DNA from: Paucibacter sediminis
GTDB lineage: Bacteria; Pseudomonadota; Gammaproteobacteria; Burkholderiales; Burkholderiaceae_C
Assembly (NCBI RefSeq): GCF_030254645.1
Contig: NZ_CP116346.1
Location: 2,793,973 to 2,857,972 of the forward strand
Direction of reading: 5' to 3'
Length of the DNA: 64,000 nt
Shown: piece by piece, positions 1-11,902 of the stretch
How the letters are laid out: the number at the start of each line of letters is the position of its first letter
Numbering within the stretch: position 1 is the stretch's first letter
The notes under the pieces: generated by a model
Database searches by the model: none
Told to the model about the DNA's origin: nothing
What the model saw: only the letters and a program-made list of their open reading frames with translations
Position numbers and translations under genes: made by a program

Positions 1-372
1 GCAGGCCGAGCAGCGCCCACGCAGCATGGCGTAACCCAATAGCGGGATGTTCTCGTGCCACTTGAGCTGGTGCCCGCAGTGAGGGCAGCGCGAGCGCGGC
101 ATGGCGATGCCCAGTGCGGGGAGCTGCTCAAGCTTGGTGGCCAGCGCTGCGCTGGCCTTGGCCAGTGCGCCGGCTTCGGCCTTGCCCAGTTGCGCGCCCT
201 GCAGCAGCACCTCCTCATCGCTCAATTGGGCGGCCGCGTCAGTGAGCCATTGGCGCTCCATCATGCGGGGCAGGCGGTGCACCACGACGTTGAGAAAGCT
301 GCCGATGCACAGGCCCAGCACGCCCAGGACCCAGGGTGACAGCAGCCATTGGAGTTCGGTTGTCGTCGCCAT
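1..372 (-). CDS. pilD: PilD prepilin peptidase / N-methyltransferase, 3' part cut by window edge
   Basis: Partial gene: 124 residues from the start codon to the window edge, the rest lying to the left. The visible protein begins MATTTELQWLLSPWVLG, followed by a first membrane segment and the family signature GSFLNVVVHRLPRMMERQW, which starts around residue 24. It ends in the zinc-binding cytoplasmic loop, where CPHC (about residue 97) and CSAC are both visible. PilD cleaves the leader of type IV prepilins and methylates the new N-terminus at the inner membrane; the catalytic aspartates are outside the window. It follows pilC by 3 bases, so pilB-pilC-pilD form one unit. Identity is secure from the motifs and context. 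Confidence 0.95.
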   Translation of the reverse strand, partial: MATTTELQWLLSPWVLGVLGLCIGSFLNVVVHRLPRMMERQWLTDAAAQLSDEEVLLQGAQLGKAEAGALAKASAALATKLEQLPALGIAMPRSRCPHCGHQLKWHENIPLLGYAMLRGRCSAC

Positions 373-375
373 TCC

Positions 376-1596
376 TCAGACCACCTGACCCAGCTTGAAG
401 ATGGGCAGATACATCGCGACCACGATGCCGCCAATGATCGTGCCGAGAAACACGATGATAAATGGCTCCATCAGGCTGGAGAGCGCCTTCACGGCCTCGT
501 CCACCTCATCCTCGTAGAACTCCGCCGCCTTGCTCAGCATATGGTCCAGCGAGCCGGACTCCTCGCCGATGGCGGCCATTTGCAACACCATGCTCGGGAA
601 GATCCCGGTGGTCTGCATCGAGGTGGTGAGCGCCGAGCCGGTGGAGACGTCACGCTGAATTTTTTCCGTGGCCTCGGCAAATACGGCGTTGCCCGAGGCC
701 CCGCCCACCGAATCCAGTGCTTCGACCAGTGGAACGCCGGCGGCAAACATGGTTGCCAACGTGCGCGTCCAACGCGCGACGGCTGACTTGTAAAGCAGAT
801 CGCCAAACACGGGGATCTTGAGCAAGAGGCGATCCATGGTCTTCTGCATCTTCTCGGAGCGCTTCCAGGACTGGATGAAGAAGTAGATACCGCCACCCAG
901 ACCGCCGAATATGGCCCACCAGTAGCTGACGAAGAACTCCGACATCGCGATCACCATCAAGGTGGGCGCGGGCAGATCGGCCCCGAAGGATGTGAAGACG
1001 TCCTTGAACGAGGGCACCACGAAAATCATGATCACTGCGGTGACCACAAACGCCACGATCATGACCGCCACGGGATAGGTCAACGCGGACTTGATCTTGT
1101 TCTTCAGCGCGACGGTCTTTTCCTGGTAAATCGCCAGGCGATCGAGCAGGGCTTCCAGGATGCCGCCGGTTTCGCCCGCTTCCACCAAATTGCAGTACAG
1201 GGCGTCGAAGTACATCGGGTGCTTGCGAAACGAGGCGGACAGGCTAGTCCCCGTTTCCACGTCCTGCTTGATATCGGTGAGCAAGCGCGTCAGCTTGGGG
1301 TTGGGGCTGCCGCGCGCCACGATCTCGAAAGACTGCAGCAGTGGCACGCCAGCGCGCATCATGGTGGCGAGTTGGCGCGTGAACACGGCAATATCCCTTT
1401 GTTTGATATTGGTGCCGCCCGCGGTGCGGCGCTTCTTGACCTTGCTGACCAGAATGCCTTGGCGACGCAGGGTGGCGCTGACCATGGCTTCGCCGCCGGC
1501 GCGCAACTCACCGCGCACGACCTTGCCGTTCCTGTCCTTGCCTTCCCACTCGTAGATGGCCTCATTGGCCGGCTTGGCGCTGGAATTGGTCGCCAT
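376..1596 (-). CDS. pilC: PilC, type IV pilus inner-membrane platform protein
   Basis: Protein of 406 residues, usual for PilC/GspF. Two GspF domains are seen: the first around 75-200 (TRQLATMMRAGVPLLQSFE) and a second near 280-400 (RTLATMFAAGVPLVEALDS). There are three hydrophobic segments, including one rich in V/I/M near 175-200 and one at the C-terminus (IIVFLGTIIGGIVVAMYLPIF). PilC anchors the pilus motor in the inner membrane. I chose ATG at 1596 because AGGAGG lies just upstream (1601-1606); an in-frame GTG/ATG region farther upstream would add about 8 residues and covers that ribosome binding site. It sits between pilB and pilD on the same strand. Confidence 0.95.
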   Translation of the reverse strand: MATNSSAKPANEAIYEWEGKDRNGKVVRGELRAGGEAMVSATLRRQGILVSKVKKRRTAGGTNIKQRDIAVFTRQLATMMRAGVPLLQSFEIVARGSPNPKLTRLLTDIKQDVETGTSLSASFRKHPMYFDALYCNLVEAGETGGILEALLDRLAIYQEKTVALKNKIKSALTYPVAVMIVAFVVTAVIMIFVVPSFKDVFTSFGADLPAPTLMVIAMSEFFVSYWWAIFGGLGGGIYFFIQSWKRSEKMQKTMDRLLLKIPVFGDLLYKSAVARWTRTLATMFAAGVPLVEALDSVGGASGNAVFAEATEKIQRDVSTGSALTTSMQTTGIFPSMVLQMAAIGEESGSLDHMLSKAAEFYEDEVDEAVKALSSLMEPFIIVFLGTIIGGIVVAMYLPIFKLGQVV

Positions 1597-1646
1597 AACA
1601 CCTCCTGGGATTGCACCCACAGTTGTTGTCGGGGCCCGATGGGCCC

Positions 1647-3413
1647 TTATTCATTGGTTGCCGCCAGCACCTCTTCGAGCGTCGTGACGCCGGCGCGTAC
1701 CTTTACGAGGCCGGACTGGCGCAGGTCGCGCACGCCCTCGGATTGCGCCTGCACGGCGATGTCCATGGAGGTGCCTTCCGAGAGGATGATGCGCTGGATG
1801 GCCTCGGTGATGGGCATCACCTGGTAGAGGCCGACGCGGCCGCGGTAGCCGTTGTTGCAACTCGAGCAGCCGACCGCGCGATAGGGCTTCCAGCTGCCAT
1901 CCAGATCGGTCTCGGCGAAGCCGGCACGCAGCAGCGCCTCGCGCGGGAACTCCGCCAAGGTCTTGCAGTTCTCGCACAAGCGCCTGGCCAGGCGCTGTGC
2001 GGTGATGAGCAGCACGCTGGAGGCGATGTTGAAGGGGGCCACACCCATATTGAGCAAGCGCGTGAGCGTGGTCGGCGCGTCGTTGGTGTGCAGGGTGGAC
2101 ATCACCATATGGCCCGTTTGCGCCGCCTTGATGGCAATGTCGGCGGTCTCAAGATCGCGGATCTCGCCCACCATGATGATGTCGGGATCCTGGCGCAGGA
2201 AGGACTTTAGCGCTGCTGCGAAGGTCAGTCCGGCCTTGTCGTTCACGTTCACCTGGTTGATGCCGGGCAGGTTGATTTCGGCAGGATCCTCGACCGTCGA
2301 GATGTTCACGCCCGGCTGGTTCAGGATGTTCAGGCAGGTGTAGAGCGAGACCGTCTTGCCCGAACCCGTCGGGCCGGTGACCAGCACCATGCCATAGGGG
2401 CGCGAGATGCAGGCCAGCAGCCGCTCCTTCTCGATCTTCTCGTAGCCCAGCGCCTCGATGCCCAACTTGGCCGAGGACGGATCCAGAATCCGGATCACGA
2501 TCTTCTCGCCGAACAAGGTGGGCAGCGTGCTGATGCGGAAGTCGATCGCCTTGGCACCGAACTTCAGCTTCATGCGCCCGTCTTGCGGCACGCGGCGCTC
2601 GGCAATGTCCAGCCTCGACAGCACCTTGATGCGCGAGGCCAGCTTGTCCTTGATCGCAATGGGCGGCTGCGTGATCTCGCGCAATTCACCGTCCACGCGG
2701 AACCGCACCCGGTAGTGGTACTCATAGGGCTCGAAGTGCAAGTCCGAGGCGCGCAGATTGATGGCATCCACCAGCATTTTCTGTAGGAAGCGCACCACCG
2801 GTGCGTCCTCCACGTCGGCCATGTCCTGCGCTTCTTGTTGCGTCGGGCCTTCCTCTTCGGCGATGTCGAAGTCGAAATCGCCGCCAGCAATGCTCTCCAG
2901 GGCCTCCGCGGCACTGGTCGCCGAGCCTTGCAGAATCTTGGTGATCTTGTCGTACTCGACGATCACCCATTCGGGCGACAGCTGGGTGGCGAACTTGATG
3001 CGCTCGACGACTTCGGGTTCGGTCGGGTCGGCACCGCCGATGAAAAGGCGGTTGCCGCGGCGGCCGAGCACCAGAACCTGGTATTGCTGAGCCAGCTTGT
3101 TGTCGATGATGTTCTGCGGCAGGCGCTGGGCATCTACCGCATTCAAGTCCATCAGTGGCACAGCCAGCGCCGTCGCCAGCGTATGCGCCAAGTCAGCCGA
3201 GGAGATCGCGCCCGACGCGATCACGGCGCTCACGAAGCTGGACTTCTTCTCCTTGGATTGCCGTACCAGATCCTCTGCGGCCTTGGCCTGCAGCTTGCCC
3301 GCGTGCACCAACACGCGAGCCACCCCCGAGAGGGCGGAATGGGGCGGGTCAGCCAGGGTTGTATCCACGTGCCGTGATTCGCTGTGCTCGGTAGTCGGAG
3401 GCGAGAGGCGCAC
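1647..3413 (-). CDS. pilB: PilB, type IV pilus extension ATPase
   Basis: Up to 588 residues. The N-terminal MshEN/T2SSE_N region is followed by the ATPase core with Walker A GPTGSGKTVSLY, the Asp box, the Walker B region DPDIIMVGEIRDLETADIA, and a His box around GHMVMSTLHTNDAP. A tetracysteine zinc site (CENC ... CSSC) near the C-terminus is typical of PilB/GspE and absent from the retraction ATPase PilT. It powers pilin polymerisation on the cytoplasmic face of PilC. The start is uncertain: the frame opens with GTG at 3413, no good ribosome binding site is visible, and another GTG at 3368 would give a protein about 15 residues shorter. It is the first gene of pilBCD. Confidence 0.94.
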   Translation of the reverse strand: MRLSPPTTEHSESRHVDTTLADPPHSALSGVARVLVHAGKLQAKAAEDLVRQSKEKKSSFVSAVIASGAISSADLAHTLATALAVPLMDLNAVDAQRLPQNIIDNKLAQQYQVLVLGRRGNRLFIGGADPTEPEVVERIKFATQLSPEWVIVEYDKITKILQGSATSAAEALESIAGGDFDFDIAEEEGPTQQEAQDMADVEDAPVVRFLQKMLVDAINLRASDLHFEPYEYHYRVRFRVDGELREITQPPIAIKDKLASRIKVLSRLDIAERRVPQDGRMKLKFGAKAIDFRISTLPTLFGEKIVIRILDPSSAKLGIEALGYEKIEKERLLACISRPYGMVLVTGPTGSGKTVSLYTCLNILNQPGVNISTVEDPAEINLPGINQVNVNDKAGLTFAAALKSFLRQDPDIIMVGEIRDLETADIAIKAAQTGHMVMSTLHTNDAPTTLTRLLNMGVAPFNIASSVLLITAQRLARRLCENCKTLAEFPREALLRAGFAETDLDGSWKPYRAVGCSSCNNGYRGRVGLYQVMPITEAIQRIILSEGTSMDIAVQAQSEGVRDLRQSGLVKVRAGVTTLEEVLAATNE

Positions 3414-3573
3414 CGGGTGCGCGCTTACTCAGCAATGGCCACACTGTATACCCACCATGCAAGGGGGCAATCGGTGGAAATGTGTGTAAGCGCACGGAAT
3501 GCGCGCACGGCCGTTGCCAGTGATGCTGATTTGCATCATGGCGCCAGGGCTGGGAATGGAAATTGAGAAGACC

Positions 3574-3650
3574 TGGTCGGGGTGAGAGGATTCGAACCTC
3601 CGGCCTCTACGTCCCGAACGTAGCGCTCTACCAGGCTAAGCTACACCCCG
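3574..3650 (-). tRNA. tRNA-Pro (anticodon CGG)
   Basis: A 77-nt cloverleaf on the minus strand. Acceptor CGGGGTG pairs with CACCCCG, anticodon stem CTACG pairs with CGTAG, and the loop TTCGGGA presents anticodon CGG. The T-loop is TTCGAAT and the 3' ACCA is encoded. The gene lies between ispB and pilB, both on the same strand. Confidence 0.96.
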
Positions 3651-3704
3651 ATTTGTTCCGACTGATCCACTGCTGCGGAGTGTCGTCACTGTCTTCTTGA
3701 TCGC

Positions 3705-4724
3705 TCAGAACGAGCGGTCGATTGACTGAACGGCGAATTCTAGCAGAGCTTCTCGCCATTTGTTAAGTGGTAATGCATTTAAGCATTGTTGCGCGAGTGC
3801 TGCCTCGGCACGCGCCGCGTCGCGCGTGGCTTCAAGGGCGCCCGTGCGTCGCACGATGGCCACGATGTCGGCCAAGCGTGCGACCTCACCCTGTTCGATG
3901 GCGTGACGTATCAGATCGCGTTCCTCGGCACTGCTGCGGTTCATGGCGATCAGCAGTGGCAGCGTGGGCTTGCCCTCGCGCAGATCGTCGCCGATGTTCT
4001 TGCCCAGGGCTTGCGTGTCGCCCTCGTAGTCAAGCACGTCGTCGATGAGCTGGAAGGCGGTGCCGAGTGCACGGCCATAGCCGGCGCAAGCGTCTTCGAT
4101 CTCCGGCGTGCTGTTGGCCAGCACGGCGCCCAGGCGCGCACTTGCTTCGAACAGCTTGGCGGTCTTGAAGCGGATGACGCGCAGATAACTCTCGACGCTG
4201 ATGTCCGGGTCGTGCATGTTCATCAGCTGCAGGACCTCGCCCTCGGCGATCACATTGGTCGCGTCTGCGAGTACCTCCAGCACGCGCAGGCTGTTGGCCG
4301 AGACCATCATCTGGAAGGCGCGCGAATACAGGAAGTCCCCCACCAGCACGCTGGCGGCATTGCCGAACAGGGCGTTGGCCGTCTGCTTGCCGCGCCGCAA
4401 CGACGACTCGTCGACGACGTCGTCGTGCAGCAGGGTCGCGGTGTGGATGAACTCCACCACGGCGGCAAGTTCAAAGCGCTCGTGCTGGGTATAGCCAAGC
4501 GCGTTGGCGAATAGCAGTACCAGCTTTGGCCGCATGCGCTTGCCGCCAGCATGCACGATGTAGCCGGCAATCTGATTGATCAGGGCGACATCGGAGGTGA
4601 GGCGGCGCGCAATCACGGCATCCACCTCGCGCATTTCCGCGTTCAGCGCGGCCAGAACCTCAGCAACAGGGGACGAGGCAGACAGGTCTTGCACTCTCAG
4701 CTCACTTTGGGGCGAAGCGGTCAT
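3705..4724 (-). CDS. ispB: Polyprenyl diphosphate synthase (octaprenyl diphosphate synthase, IspB-like)
   Basis: 339 residues; the family is usually 320-335. It makes the long isoprenoid side chain of ubiquinone from FPP and IPP. Both aspartate-rich motifs are present: the first in LLHDDVVDESSLRRG and the second in QLIDDVLDYEGD. The signature GGKRMRPKLVLL near residue 60 and FGNAASVLVGDFLYSRAFQMM match IspB closely. The start is the only ATG at the expected place, but no Shine-Dalgarno is visible and a TATAAT-like hexamer overlaps the ATG (see findings). It is transcribed away from rplU. Chain length cannot be read from the sequence, so octaprenyl is inferred from the family. Confidence 0.92.
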   Translation of the reverse strand: MTASPQSELRVQDLSASSPVAEVLAALNAEMREVDAVIARRLTSDVALINQIAGYIVHAGGKRMRPKLVLLFANALGYTQHERFELAAVVEFIHTATLLHDDVVDESSLRRGKQTANALFGNAASVLVGDFLYSRAFQMMVSANSLRVLEVLADATNVIAEGEVLQLMNMHDPDISVESYLRVIRFKTAKLFEASARLGAVLANSTPEIEDACAGYGRALGTAFQLIDDVLDYEGDTQALGKNIGDDLREGKPTLPLLIAMNRSSAEERDLIRHAIEQGEVARLADIVAIVRRTGALEATRDAARAEAALAQQCLNALPLNKWREALLEFAVQSIDRSF

Positions 4725-4801
4725 TATAGGAAGCTCGTGGGAGGCCCAAGTTCGCTCCGGCCGCGCGGCGCGGCGCGCCTCAGACAGGCCGGCAATGCCG
4801 C

Positions 4802-4831
4802 TTGATTCAGGGTTAACGCCTGTGCTACACT
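4802..4831 (+). promoter_or_regulatory. Sigma-70 type promoter for rplU-rpmA
   Basis: TTGATT at 4802-4807 and TACACT at 4826-4831 are separated by 18 bases. The pair lies in the ispB/rplU divergent gap, about 80 bases before the rplU ATG, on the rplU strand. No transcript evidence is available, so this is a motif-based call. Confidence 0.6.
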
Positions 4832-4915
4832 CGCGGGCTCTGCGCTCAGGTCATGGGCGTAGTCAAGGCTTGCCGTCAATCATTGGCGGCGAGTGGTTTC
4901 ACTGAAAGGGCTGAT

Positions 4916-5227
4916 ATGTACGCGGTCATAAAAACCGGCGGCAAGCAATACAAAGTTGCTGCTGGCGAAAAGATCAAGGTAGAACAGATTGCTGCGGATG
5001 TTGGCCAAGAGATTGTGATCGACCAGGTTCTGGCTGTCGGAAACGGCGCTGAACTCAAGGTTGGCACTCCCTTGGTTGCTGGCGCAAGCGTCAAAGCCAC
5101 TGTTGTGGCACAGGGCAAGCACGACAAGGTGCGCATCTTCAAGCTGCGTCGTCGCAAGCACTACAAGAAGAGCCAGGGCCATCGCCAAACGTATACCGAG
5201 CTGGAAATCAGCGCGGTGAATGGCTAA
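4916..5227 (+). CDS. rplU: 50S ribosomal protein L21
   Basis: 103 residues, the standard L21 length. It starts [23 protein letters not shown], the near-invariant N-terminus of L21, and carries the C-terminal RNA-binding region [16 protein letters not shown]. An upstream in-frame ATG at 4853 exists, but ATG 4916 has a GAAAGGG Shine-Dalgarno and fits the family. It is followed by rpmA after 34 bases, the usual pairing. L21 binds 23S rRNA in the large subunit. Confidence 0.98.
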   Translation: MYAVIKTGGKQYKVAAGEKIKVEQIAADVGQEIVIDQVLAVGNGAELKVGTPLVAGASVKATVVAQGKHDKVRIFKLRRRKHYKKSQGHRQTYTELEISAVNG

Positions 5228-5261
5228 TCCGGCTTTCGCCAACAGTTCAAGGAGTTAATCC

Positions 5262-5519
5262 ATGGCACAGAAAAAGGGCGGCGGTTCCACACGAAACGGC
5301 CGCGATTCCAAACCGAAGATGCTGGGTGTGAAGGTCTATGGCGGCCAGACTATCTCTGCAGGTTCCATCATCGTGCGTCAGCGCGGTACCAAGTTCCACG
5401 CCGGCACGAACGTCGGCATGGGCAAGGACCACACGCTGTTCGCGCTGATCGACGGTCAGGTCTCGTTCGCCATCAAGGGCGAAAAGAGCCGTTCGACGGT
5501 CATCGTCACGCCGGTCTAA
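5262..5519 (+). CDS. rpmA: 50S ribosomal protein L27
   Basis: 85 residues, full length. It starts [19 protein letters not shown]; the glycine-rich N-terminal tail is the part of L27 that reaches toward the peptidyl transferase centre. [22 protein letters not shown] is the core signature. A Shine-Dalgarno (AAGGAG) precedes the ATG. It is cotranscribed with rplU, and a clear terminator hairpin follows at 5578-5608. Confidence 0.98.
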   Translation: MAQKKGGGSTRNGRDSKPKMLGVKVYGGQTISAGSIIVRQRGTKFHAGTNVGMGKDHTLFALIDGQVSFAIKGEKSRSTVIVTPV

Positions 5520-5577
5520 GTTTTTCGGACCAGCGGTCGCGGTGGGGTGGCAGCAGCCGGCCACACCGTGCAGCAAC

Positions 5578-5608
5578 AGCCCCGGCTCAGTCCGGGGCTT
5601 TTGTTTTT
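5578..5608 (+). terminator. Rho-independent terminator after rpmA
   Basis: Stem AGCCCCGG / CCGGGGCT (5578-5585 with 5592-5599), loop CTCAGT, then a T-rich run (TTTGTTTTT). It separates rplU-rpmA from obgE, so obgE probably depends on readthrough or its own promoter in 5609-5682. Confidence 0.85.
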
Positions 5609-5637
5609 CTACGGCTGCATCGAGTCGGGCTCCTTGA

Positions 5638-7873
<2,236 letters not shown>

Positions 7874-7877
<4 letters not shown>

Positions 7878-8488
7878 GCCGGATCTTTGGGCGTCTCGCC
7901 GGCGTCCTCGGGGGCATGCTGCTCATGCTCACCGGCAGCGTCATGCGGCCCGCGCCCGCCTTCGCCGCGATGCTGCGGGCGCATGCCGGCGCGCAGGTAG
8001 CGGTTGTGGTGGTTCATGCGTGGCAGGAAGCGCGCCAGCTCGGTCAGCGCCATCTGGTAGACGCCGCGCTTGAACTCGATCACCGCTTCCAGCGGAACCC
8101 AGTACTCGTTCCAGCGCCAGGCATCGAACTCGGGGTGGTCGGTGGCGCGCAGATTCATGTCGCTGTCGCGGCCCATCAACTGCAGCAGAAACCAGATCTG
8201 CTTTTGCCCGCGGTAATGTCCGCGCGCGTCGCGCCGTATGAAGTGCTCGGGCACTTCGTAGCGCAGCCAGTCGCGTGTGCGCGCAATGATGCGCACATGC
8301 TCGGCCCTCAGCCCCACCTCTTCATGGAGCTCTCTGAACATCGCCTGCTCGGGCGTTTCGCCATGCTTGATGCCCCCTTGCGGGAACTGCCAGGAATGGG
8401 TGCGGATGCGCTTACCCCAGAACACTTCGTTCCTGTGGTTGAGCAGGATGATGCCGACGTTGGGCCGGAAGCCTTCACGGTCGAGCAT
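7874..8488 (-). CDS. rppH: RNA pyrophosphohydrolase (Nudix)
   Basis: 204 residues beginning [18 protein letters not shown]. The Nudix box is complete ([23 protein letters not shown], starting near residue 37). The WQFPQGGI and KQIWFLLQL segments are typical of RppH. It removes pyrophosphate from triphosphorylated 5' RNA ends to start decay. A same-frame ATG at 8545 would add 19 residues that are not in the family, so 8488 is used. A 40-residue hydrophilic, His/Glu-rich C-terminal tail goes beyond the E. coli enzyme. It is divergent from proS. Confidence 0.93.
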
Positions 8489-8619
8489 AATCAACCTCAA
8501 ATCTATAGTTGGTTTGATTATTGCATTGGGCCCACGGTCCTGCATGATCCTCGCTTACCCTCAGACCCCCGTGCGTTCAGACCTGACCCTGGATGCGCCC
8601 ACACCTCAGTCCCGTTCCG

Positions 8620-10365
8620 ATGAAAGCCTCCCAGTTCTTCATTTCCACGCTCAAAGAAGCGCCCGCCGATGCCGAGGTGGTGAGCCACAAGCTGATGATG
8701 CGCGCCGGCATGATCAAGCGCCTGGGGGCCGGTATCTACAACTACATGCCCATGGGGCTGCGTGTGATCCGCAAGGTCGAGGCCATCATCCGCGAGGAGA
8801 TGAACCGCGCCGGCGCGGTGGAGCTGCTGATGCCGGTGGTGCAGCCGGCCGAGCTGTGGCAGGAGACCGGGCGTTTCGACAAGATGGGCCCCGAGCTGCT
8901 GCGCGTGAAGGATCGCCATGACCGCGACTTCATCATCCAGCCGACTTCCGAAGAGGTGATCACCGATATCGCCCGGCAGGAACTGCGCAGCTACAAGCAG
9001 CTGCCCAAGAATTTCTATCACATCCAGACCAAGTTCCGTGACGAGCGCCGGCCGCGCTTCGGCATCATGCGCGGCCGCGAGTTCACCATGAAGGACGCTT
9101 ACTCCTTCGATCGCGATGTCGCCTCCGCCGGGCGCAGCTACGAGAACATGTACGGCGCCTACTGCAAGATCTTCGATCGCCTCGGCCTGCAGTACCGCGC
9201 CGTCGCCGCCGATACCGGCGCCATTGGCGGTGATCGTTCCCACGAATTCCAGGTGATCGCCGATACCGGCGAAGACGCCATCGTCTACTGCCCGAGCAGC
9301 GATTTCGCCGCCAACATCGAGCTGGCCGAGGCCGTGGCCCTGCTGGACGCGCGCGGCACGGCCGCACAGGCGCTGGTGAAGACGCCGACCCCGGGCAAGG
9401 CCACTTGCGAGGACGTGGCGGCGCTGCTGGGCCTGCCGCTGACGCAGACCGTCAAGTCCCTGGTGCTCGCCACCGACGAGCTCGATGAGCAGGGCGTCAT
9501 CGTCAAGTCCACCGTCTGGCTGCTGCTGGTGCGTGGCGATCACGAGCTCAACGAGGTCAAGGCGGGCAAGGTCGAAGGGCTGAAGGGAGGCTTCCGCTTC
9601 GCCAGCGTGGCCGAGATCGACGACCACTTCGGCTGCAAGCCGGGCTATCTGGGCCCGATCGGTCTGAAGAAGCCGGTCAAGATCGTGGCCGACCGCACCG
9701 TGGCCCAGATGTCGGACTTCGTCTGTGGCGCCAATGAGGCCGACTTCCACTACACCGGTGCCAACTGGGCGCGTGACCTGCCCGAGCCCGACCTGGTGGC
9801 CGACATCCGCAACGTCGTGGTGGGCGATCCCTCGCCGGACGGCAAGGGCGTGCTGGCGATCCAGCGTGGTATCGAGGTGGGCCATGTGTTCTATCTGGGC
9901 ACCAAGTACTCAGCCGCGATGAACGCCAATTTCCTGGACGAGAACGGCAAGCCCCAGCCGATGGAGATGGGCTGCTACGGCATCGGCGTGACCCGCATCC
10001 TGGGCGCCGCCATCGAGCAGAACCACGATGCGCGCGGCATCATCTGGCCGGATGCGATCGCGCCCTTCACCGTGGTGCTGTGCCCGATCGGCATGGACCG
10101 CAGCGAGGAAGTGAAGCTGGCGGCCGAGCGCCTGCACGACGAGTTGCAAGCCCTTGGCGTCGATGTGCTGCTGGATGATCGCGGCGAGCGCCCCGGTGCC
10201 ATGTTTGCCGACTGGGAGCTGGTGGGCGTGCCGCATCGCGTGGTGCTGTCCGATCGTGGCCTCAAGGAAGGCCAGGTCGAGTACCAGGGCCGCCGTGACG
10301 CCGAGGCTACCAAGCTGGCGCTGGCCGAGGTGCTGGCCCATCTGAAGGGCAAGCTCAAGCTTTGA
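8620..10365 (+). CDS. proS: Prolyl-tRNA synthetase (bacterial type with editing insertion)
   Basis: 581 residues. [19 protein letters not shown] is the family N-terminus; an in-frame ATG at 8593 would add 9 unrelated residues. Class II motifs appear in [22 protein letters not shown] and [25 protein letters not shown] (motif 2), and motif 3 in [17 protein letters not shown]. The editing (INS) domain lies between motifs 2 and 3, around residues 220-390. A C-terminal anticodon-binding domain follows. It charges tRNA-Pro. Its stop overlaps the TTG start of the next gene. Confidence 0.97.
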   Translation: MKASQFFISTLKEAPADAEVVSHKLMMRAGMIKRLGAGIYNYMPMGLRVIRKVEAIIREEMNRAGAVELLMPVVQPAELWQETGRFDKMGPELLRVKDRHDRDFIIQPTSEEVITDIARQELRSYKQLPKNFYHIQTKFRDERRPRFGIMRGREFTMKDAYSFDRDVASAGRSYENMYGAYCKIFDRLGLQYRAVAADTGAIGGDRSHEFQVIADTGEDAIVYCPSSDFAANIELAEAVALLDARGTAAQALVKTPTPGKATCEDVAALLGLPLTQTVKSLVLATDELDEQGVIVKSTVWLLLVRGDHELNEVKAGKVEGLKGGFRFASVAEIDDHFGCKPGYLGPIGLKKPVKIVADRTVAQMSDFVCGANEADFHYTGANWARDLPEPDLVADIRNVVVGDPSPDGKGVLAIQRGIEVGHVFYLGTKYSAAMNANFLDENGKPQPMEMGCYGIGVTRILGAAIEQNHDARGIIWPDAIAPFTVVLCPIGMDRSEEVKLAAERLHDELQALGVDVLLDDRGERPGAMFADWELVGVPHRVVLSDRGLKEGQVEYQGRRDAEATKLALAEVLAHLKGKLKL

Positions 10366-10973
10366 AGCGTCGCGGCCTGTTCTTCGCAGCGCTGGCGGGG
10401 CTGGCGCTGCCCGGTCGTGGCTGGGCCGGCGCACAGATCGAGGAGCCGCTGCAGGACCAGGTGCGCTCGGCGCTCTCCTCGGCGATCGCCAACAGCGCGC
10501 CGCCCAAGCCACGCTTCGATTCCACCGATACCCGTCTGGCCTATCTGCGCTGGCTGGGCGTGATGAGCGAGCGCCTGAAGAGCCGCAAGAGCGAGGCGCT
10601 CACCCGCATCGAGTTCCTTGAGACCGTCTGGTACGAGGCCAAGCGGGCCGGGCTGGAGCCCGCCCTGGTGCTGGGCCTGGTGGAAGTGGAAAGCGGTTTC
10701 CGCAAATACGCCATCAGCGTGGCCGGCGCGCGCGGCTATATGCAGGTGATGCCCTTCTGGGCCAAGTCCATCGGCGATGGCCAGGCCTCCAGGCTGTTCC
10801 ATATGCAGACCAATCTGCGCTTTGGCTGCGTGATCCTGCGCCACTACCTGGACCGCGAACAGGGCGATATGTTCCTCGCCCTGGGCCGCTACAACGGCAG
10901 CCGCGGCCGGCCCGAATATCCGAATGCGGTGTTCGCCAACCGGCGCAAATGGCTGCTGCCGGAGGAGCGCTGA
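10362..10973 (+). CDS. Lytic transglycosylase (SLT domain), secreted
   Basis: 203 residues starting at a TTG that overlaps the proS TGA (TTGA), so it is probably translationally coupled. An N-terminal signal sequence is seen ([21 protein letters not shown], cleavage around residue 22). The SLT fold is recognised by the catalytic glutamate E110 followed by Ser ([19 protein letters not shown]), then GYMQVMPFW and LGRYNGS. The enzyme cleaves the MurNAc-GlcNAc bond of peptidoglycan in the periplasm. It resembles stand-alone Slt/MltC-type catalytic domains; no lipobox was seen. The exact Mlt class cannot be assigned. Confidence 0.88.
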   Translation: MKRRGLFFAALAGLALPGRGWAGAQIEEPLQDQVRSALSSAIANSAPPKPRFDSTDTRLAYLRWLGVMSERLKSRKSEALTRIEFLETVWYEAKRAGLEPALVLGLVEVESGFRKYAISVAGARGYMQVMPFWAKSIGDGQASRLFHMQTNLRFGCVILRHYLDREQGDMFLALGRYNGSRGRPEYPNAVFANRRKWLLPEER

Positions 10974-11540
10974 TCAGCGCAGGCCCTGCCAGCTCTTGGG
11001 CGTGGCGCCCACCAGGCCGGCCAGTTCCAGCACCCGCTCGGCACTCTCGTTGACCATCTCGGCGATGCTTTGCGGGTGATGATAGAAGGCCGGCAGGGGC
11101 GGAAAGATGATGCCGCCCATCTCGGTGACCGCCGTCATATTGCGCAGATGCGCCAGGTTGAAGGGCGTCTCGCGCACCATCAGGATGAGGCGGCGGCGTT
11201 CCTTCAGGGTGACGTCGGCCGCGCGCGTCAGCAGGTTGTCGCCAAAGCCATGCGCGATGGCGGCCAGGCTCTTCATCGAGCAGGGCGCCACCACCATGGC
11301 GGTGCTGGCAAAGCTGCCGCTGGCCACACAGGCGCCCACATCGCCGGGCGCGTAAGCCGCATCCGCTTCGCGCTCCAGCGCGTCGCGGCTCAGCCCCAGC
11401 TCATGATGGGCATTCAGCACCCCGGCCGGGGTGAGTATCAGATGGGTCTCCGCGCCCAGCTCGCGCGCGCGCTGCAGCAGCCGCAAGCCATAGGCCGCGC
11501 CGGTGGCGCCCGTGATGCCGACAACCAGGCGTTGCCGCAT
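10974..11540 (-). CDS. ubiX: Flavin prenyltransferase UbiX
   Basis: 188 residues. The N-terminus RLVVGITGATGAAYGLRLL and the segments CSMKSLAAIAHGFGDNLLTRAADVTLKERRRLILMVRETPF and PPLPAFYHHP are UbiX signatures. It joins dimethylallyl phosphate to FMN to make prenyl-FMN, the cofactor of UbiD decarboxylase in ubiquinone synthesis. It lies 3 bases downstream of grxD on the same strand, suggesting one transcript. It ends one base after the convergent lytic transglycosylase. Confidence 0.95.
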   Translation of the reverse strand: MRQRLVVGITGATGAAYGLRLLQRARELGAETHLILTPAGVLNAHHELGLSRDALEREADAAYAPGDVGACVASGSFASTAMVVAPCSMKSLAAIAHGFGDNLLTRAADVTLKERRRLILMVRETPFNLAHLRNMTAVTEMGGIIFPPLPAFYHHPQSIAEMVNESAERVLELAGLVGATPKSWQGLR

Positions 11541-11543
11541 GCC

Positions 11544-11861
11544 TCAGGCCTGCTGGCCCAGCATCTGCTGCAGCTCGCCGGCCTCGTACATCTCCATCAT
11601 GATGTCCGATCCGCCCACGAACTCGCCGTTCACGTACAGCTGCGGAATGGTGGGCCAGCTGGCGTAGTCCTTGATACCCTGGCGCACTTCCTCGTCTTCC
11701 AGCACGTTGAAGGTCTTCAGGTCATTGACGCCGCAGGCCTTGAGGATCTGGATGGCGCGGCCGGAGAAGCCGCACATCGGAAACTGGGCCGTGCCCTTCA
11801 TGAACAGCACCACGCGGTTGCTCTTCACCAGGCTGTCAATGCGTTGTTGAACGTCGCTCAT
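11544..11861 (-). CDS. grxD: Monothiol glutaredoxin, Grx4/GrxD type
   Basis: 105 residues, starting [23 protein letters not shown]. The CGFS active site is at residues 30-33, the hallmark of monothiol glutaredoxins that carry Fe-S clusters with glutathione. [20 protein letters not shown] contains the glutathione-binding TIPQ region. The frame stays open far upstream, but the family start is at 11861 and AAGGA precedes it. It is a cytoplasmic Fe-S trafficking protein. It follows prmC-prfA-hemA on the same strand with one gene between. Confidence 0.95.
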   Translation of the reverse strand: MSDVQQRIDSLVKSNRVVLFMKGTAQFPMCGFSGRAIQILKACGVNDLKTFNVLEDEEVRQGIKDYASWPTIPQLYVNGEFVGGSDIMMEMYEAGELQQMLGQQA

Positions 11862-11902
11862 GTCGTCTAGTCCTTGCAGGGTTGGAGGGCGCTGCGGCCG
11901 CG

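Noticed and set aside
3521-3538. Inverted repeat TGATGC/GCATCA between tRNA-Pro and pilB
   Set aside because: Six-bp arms without T-run or other context; too weak to call a terminator or operator.
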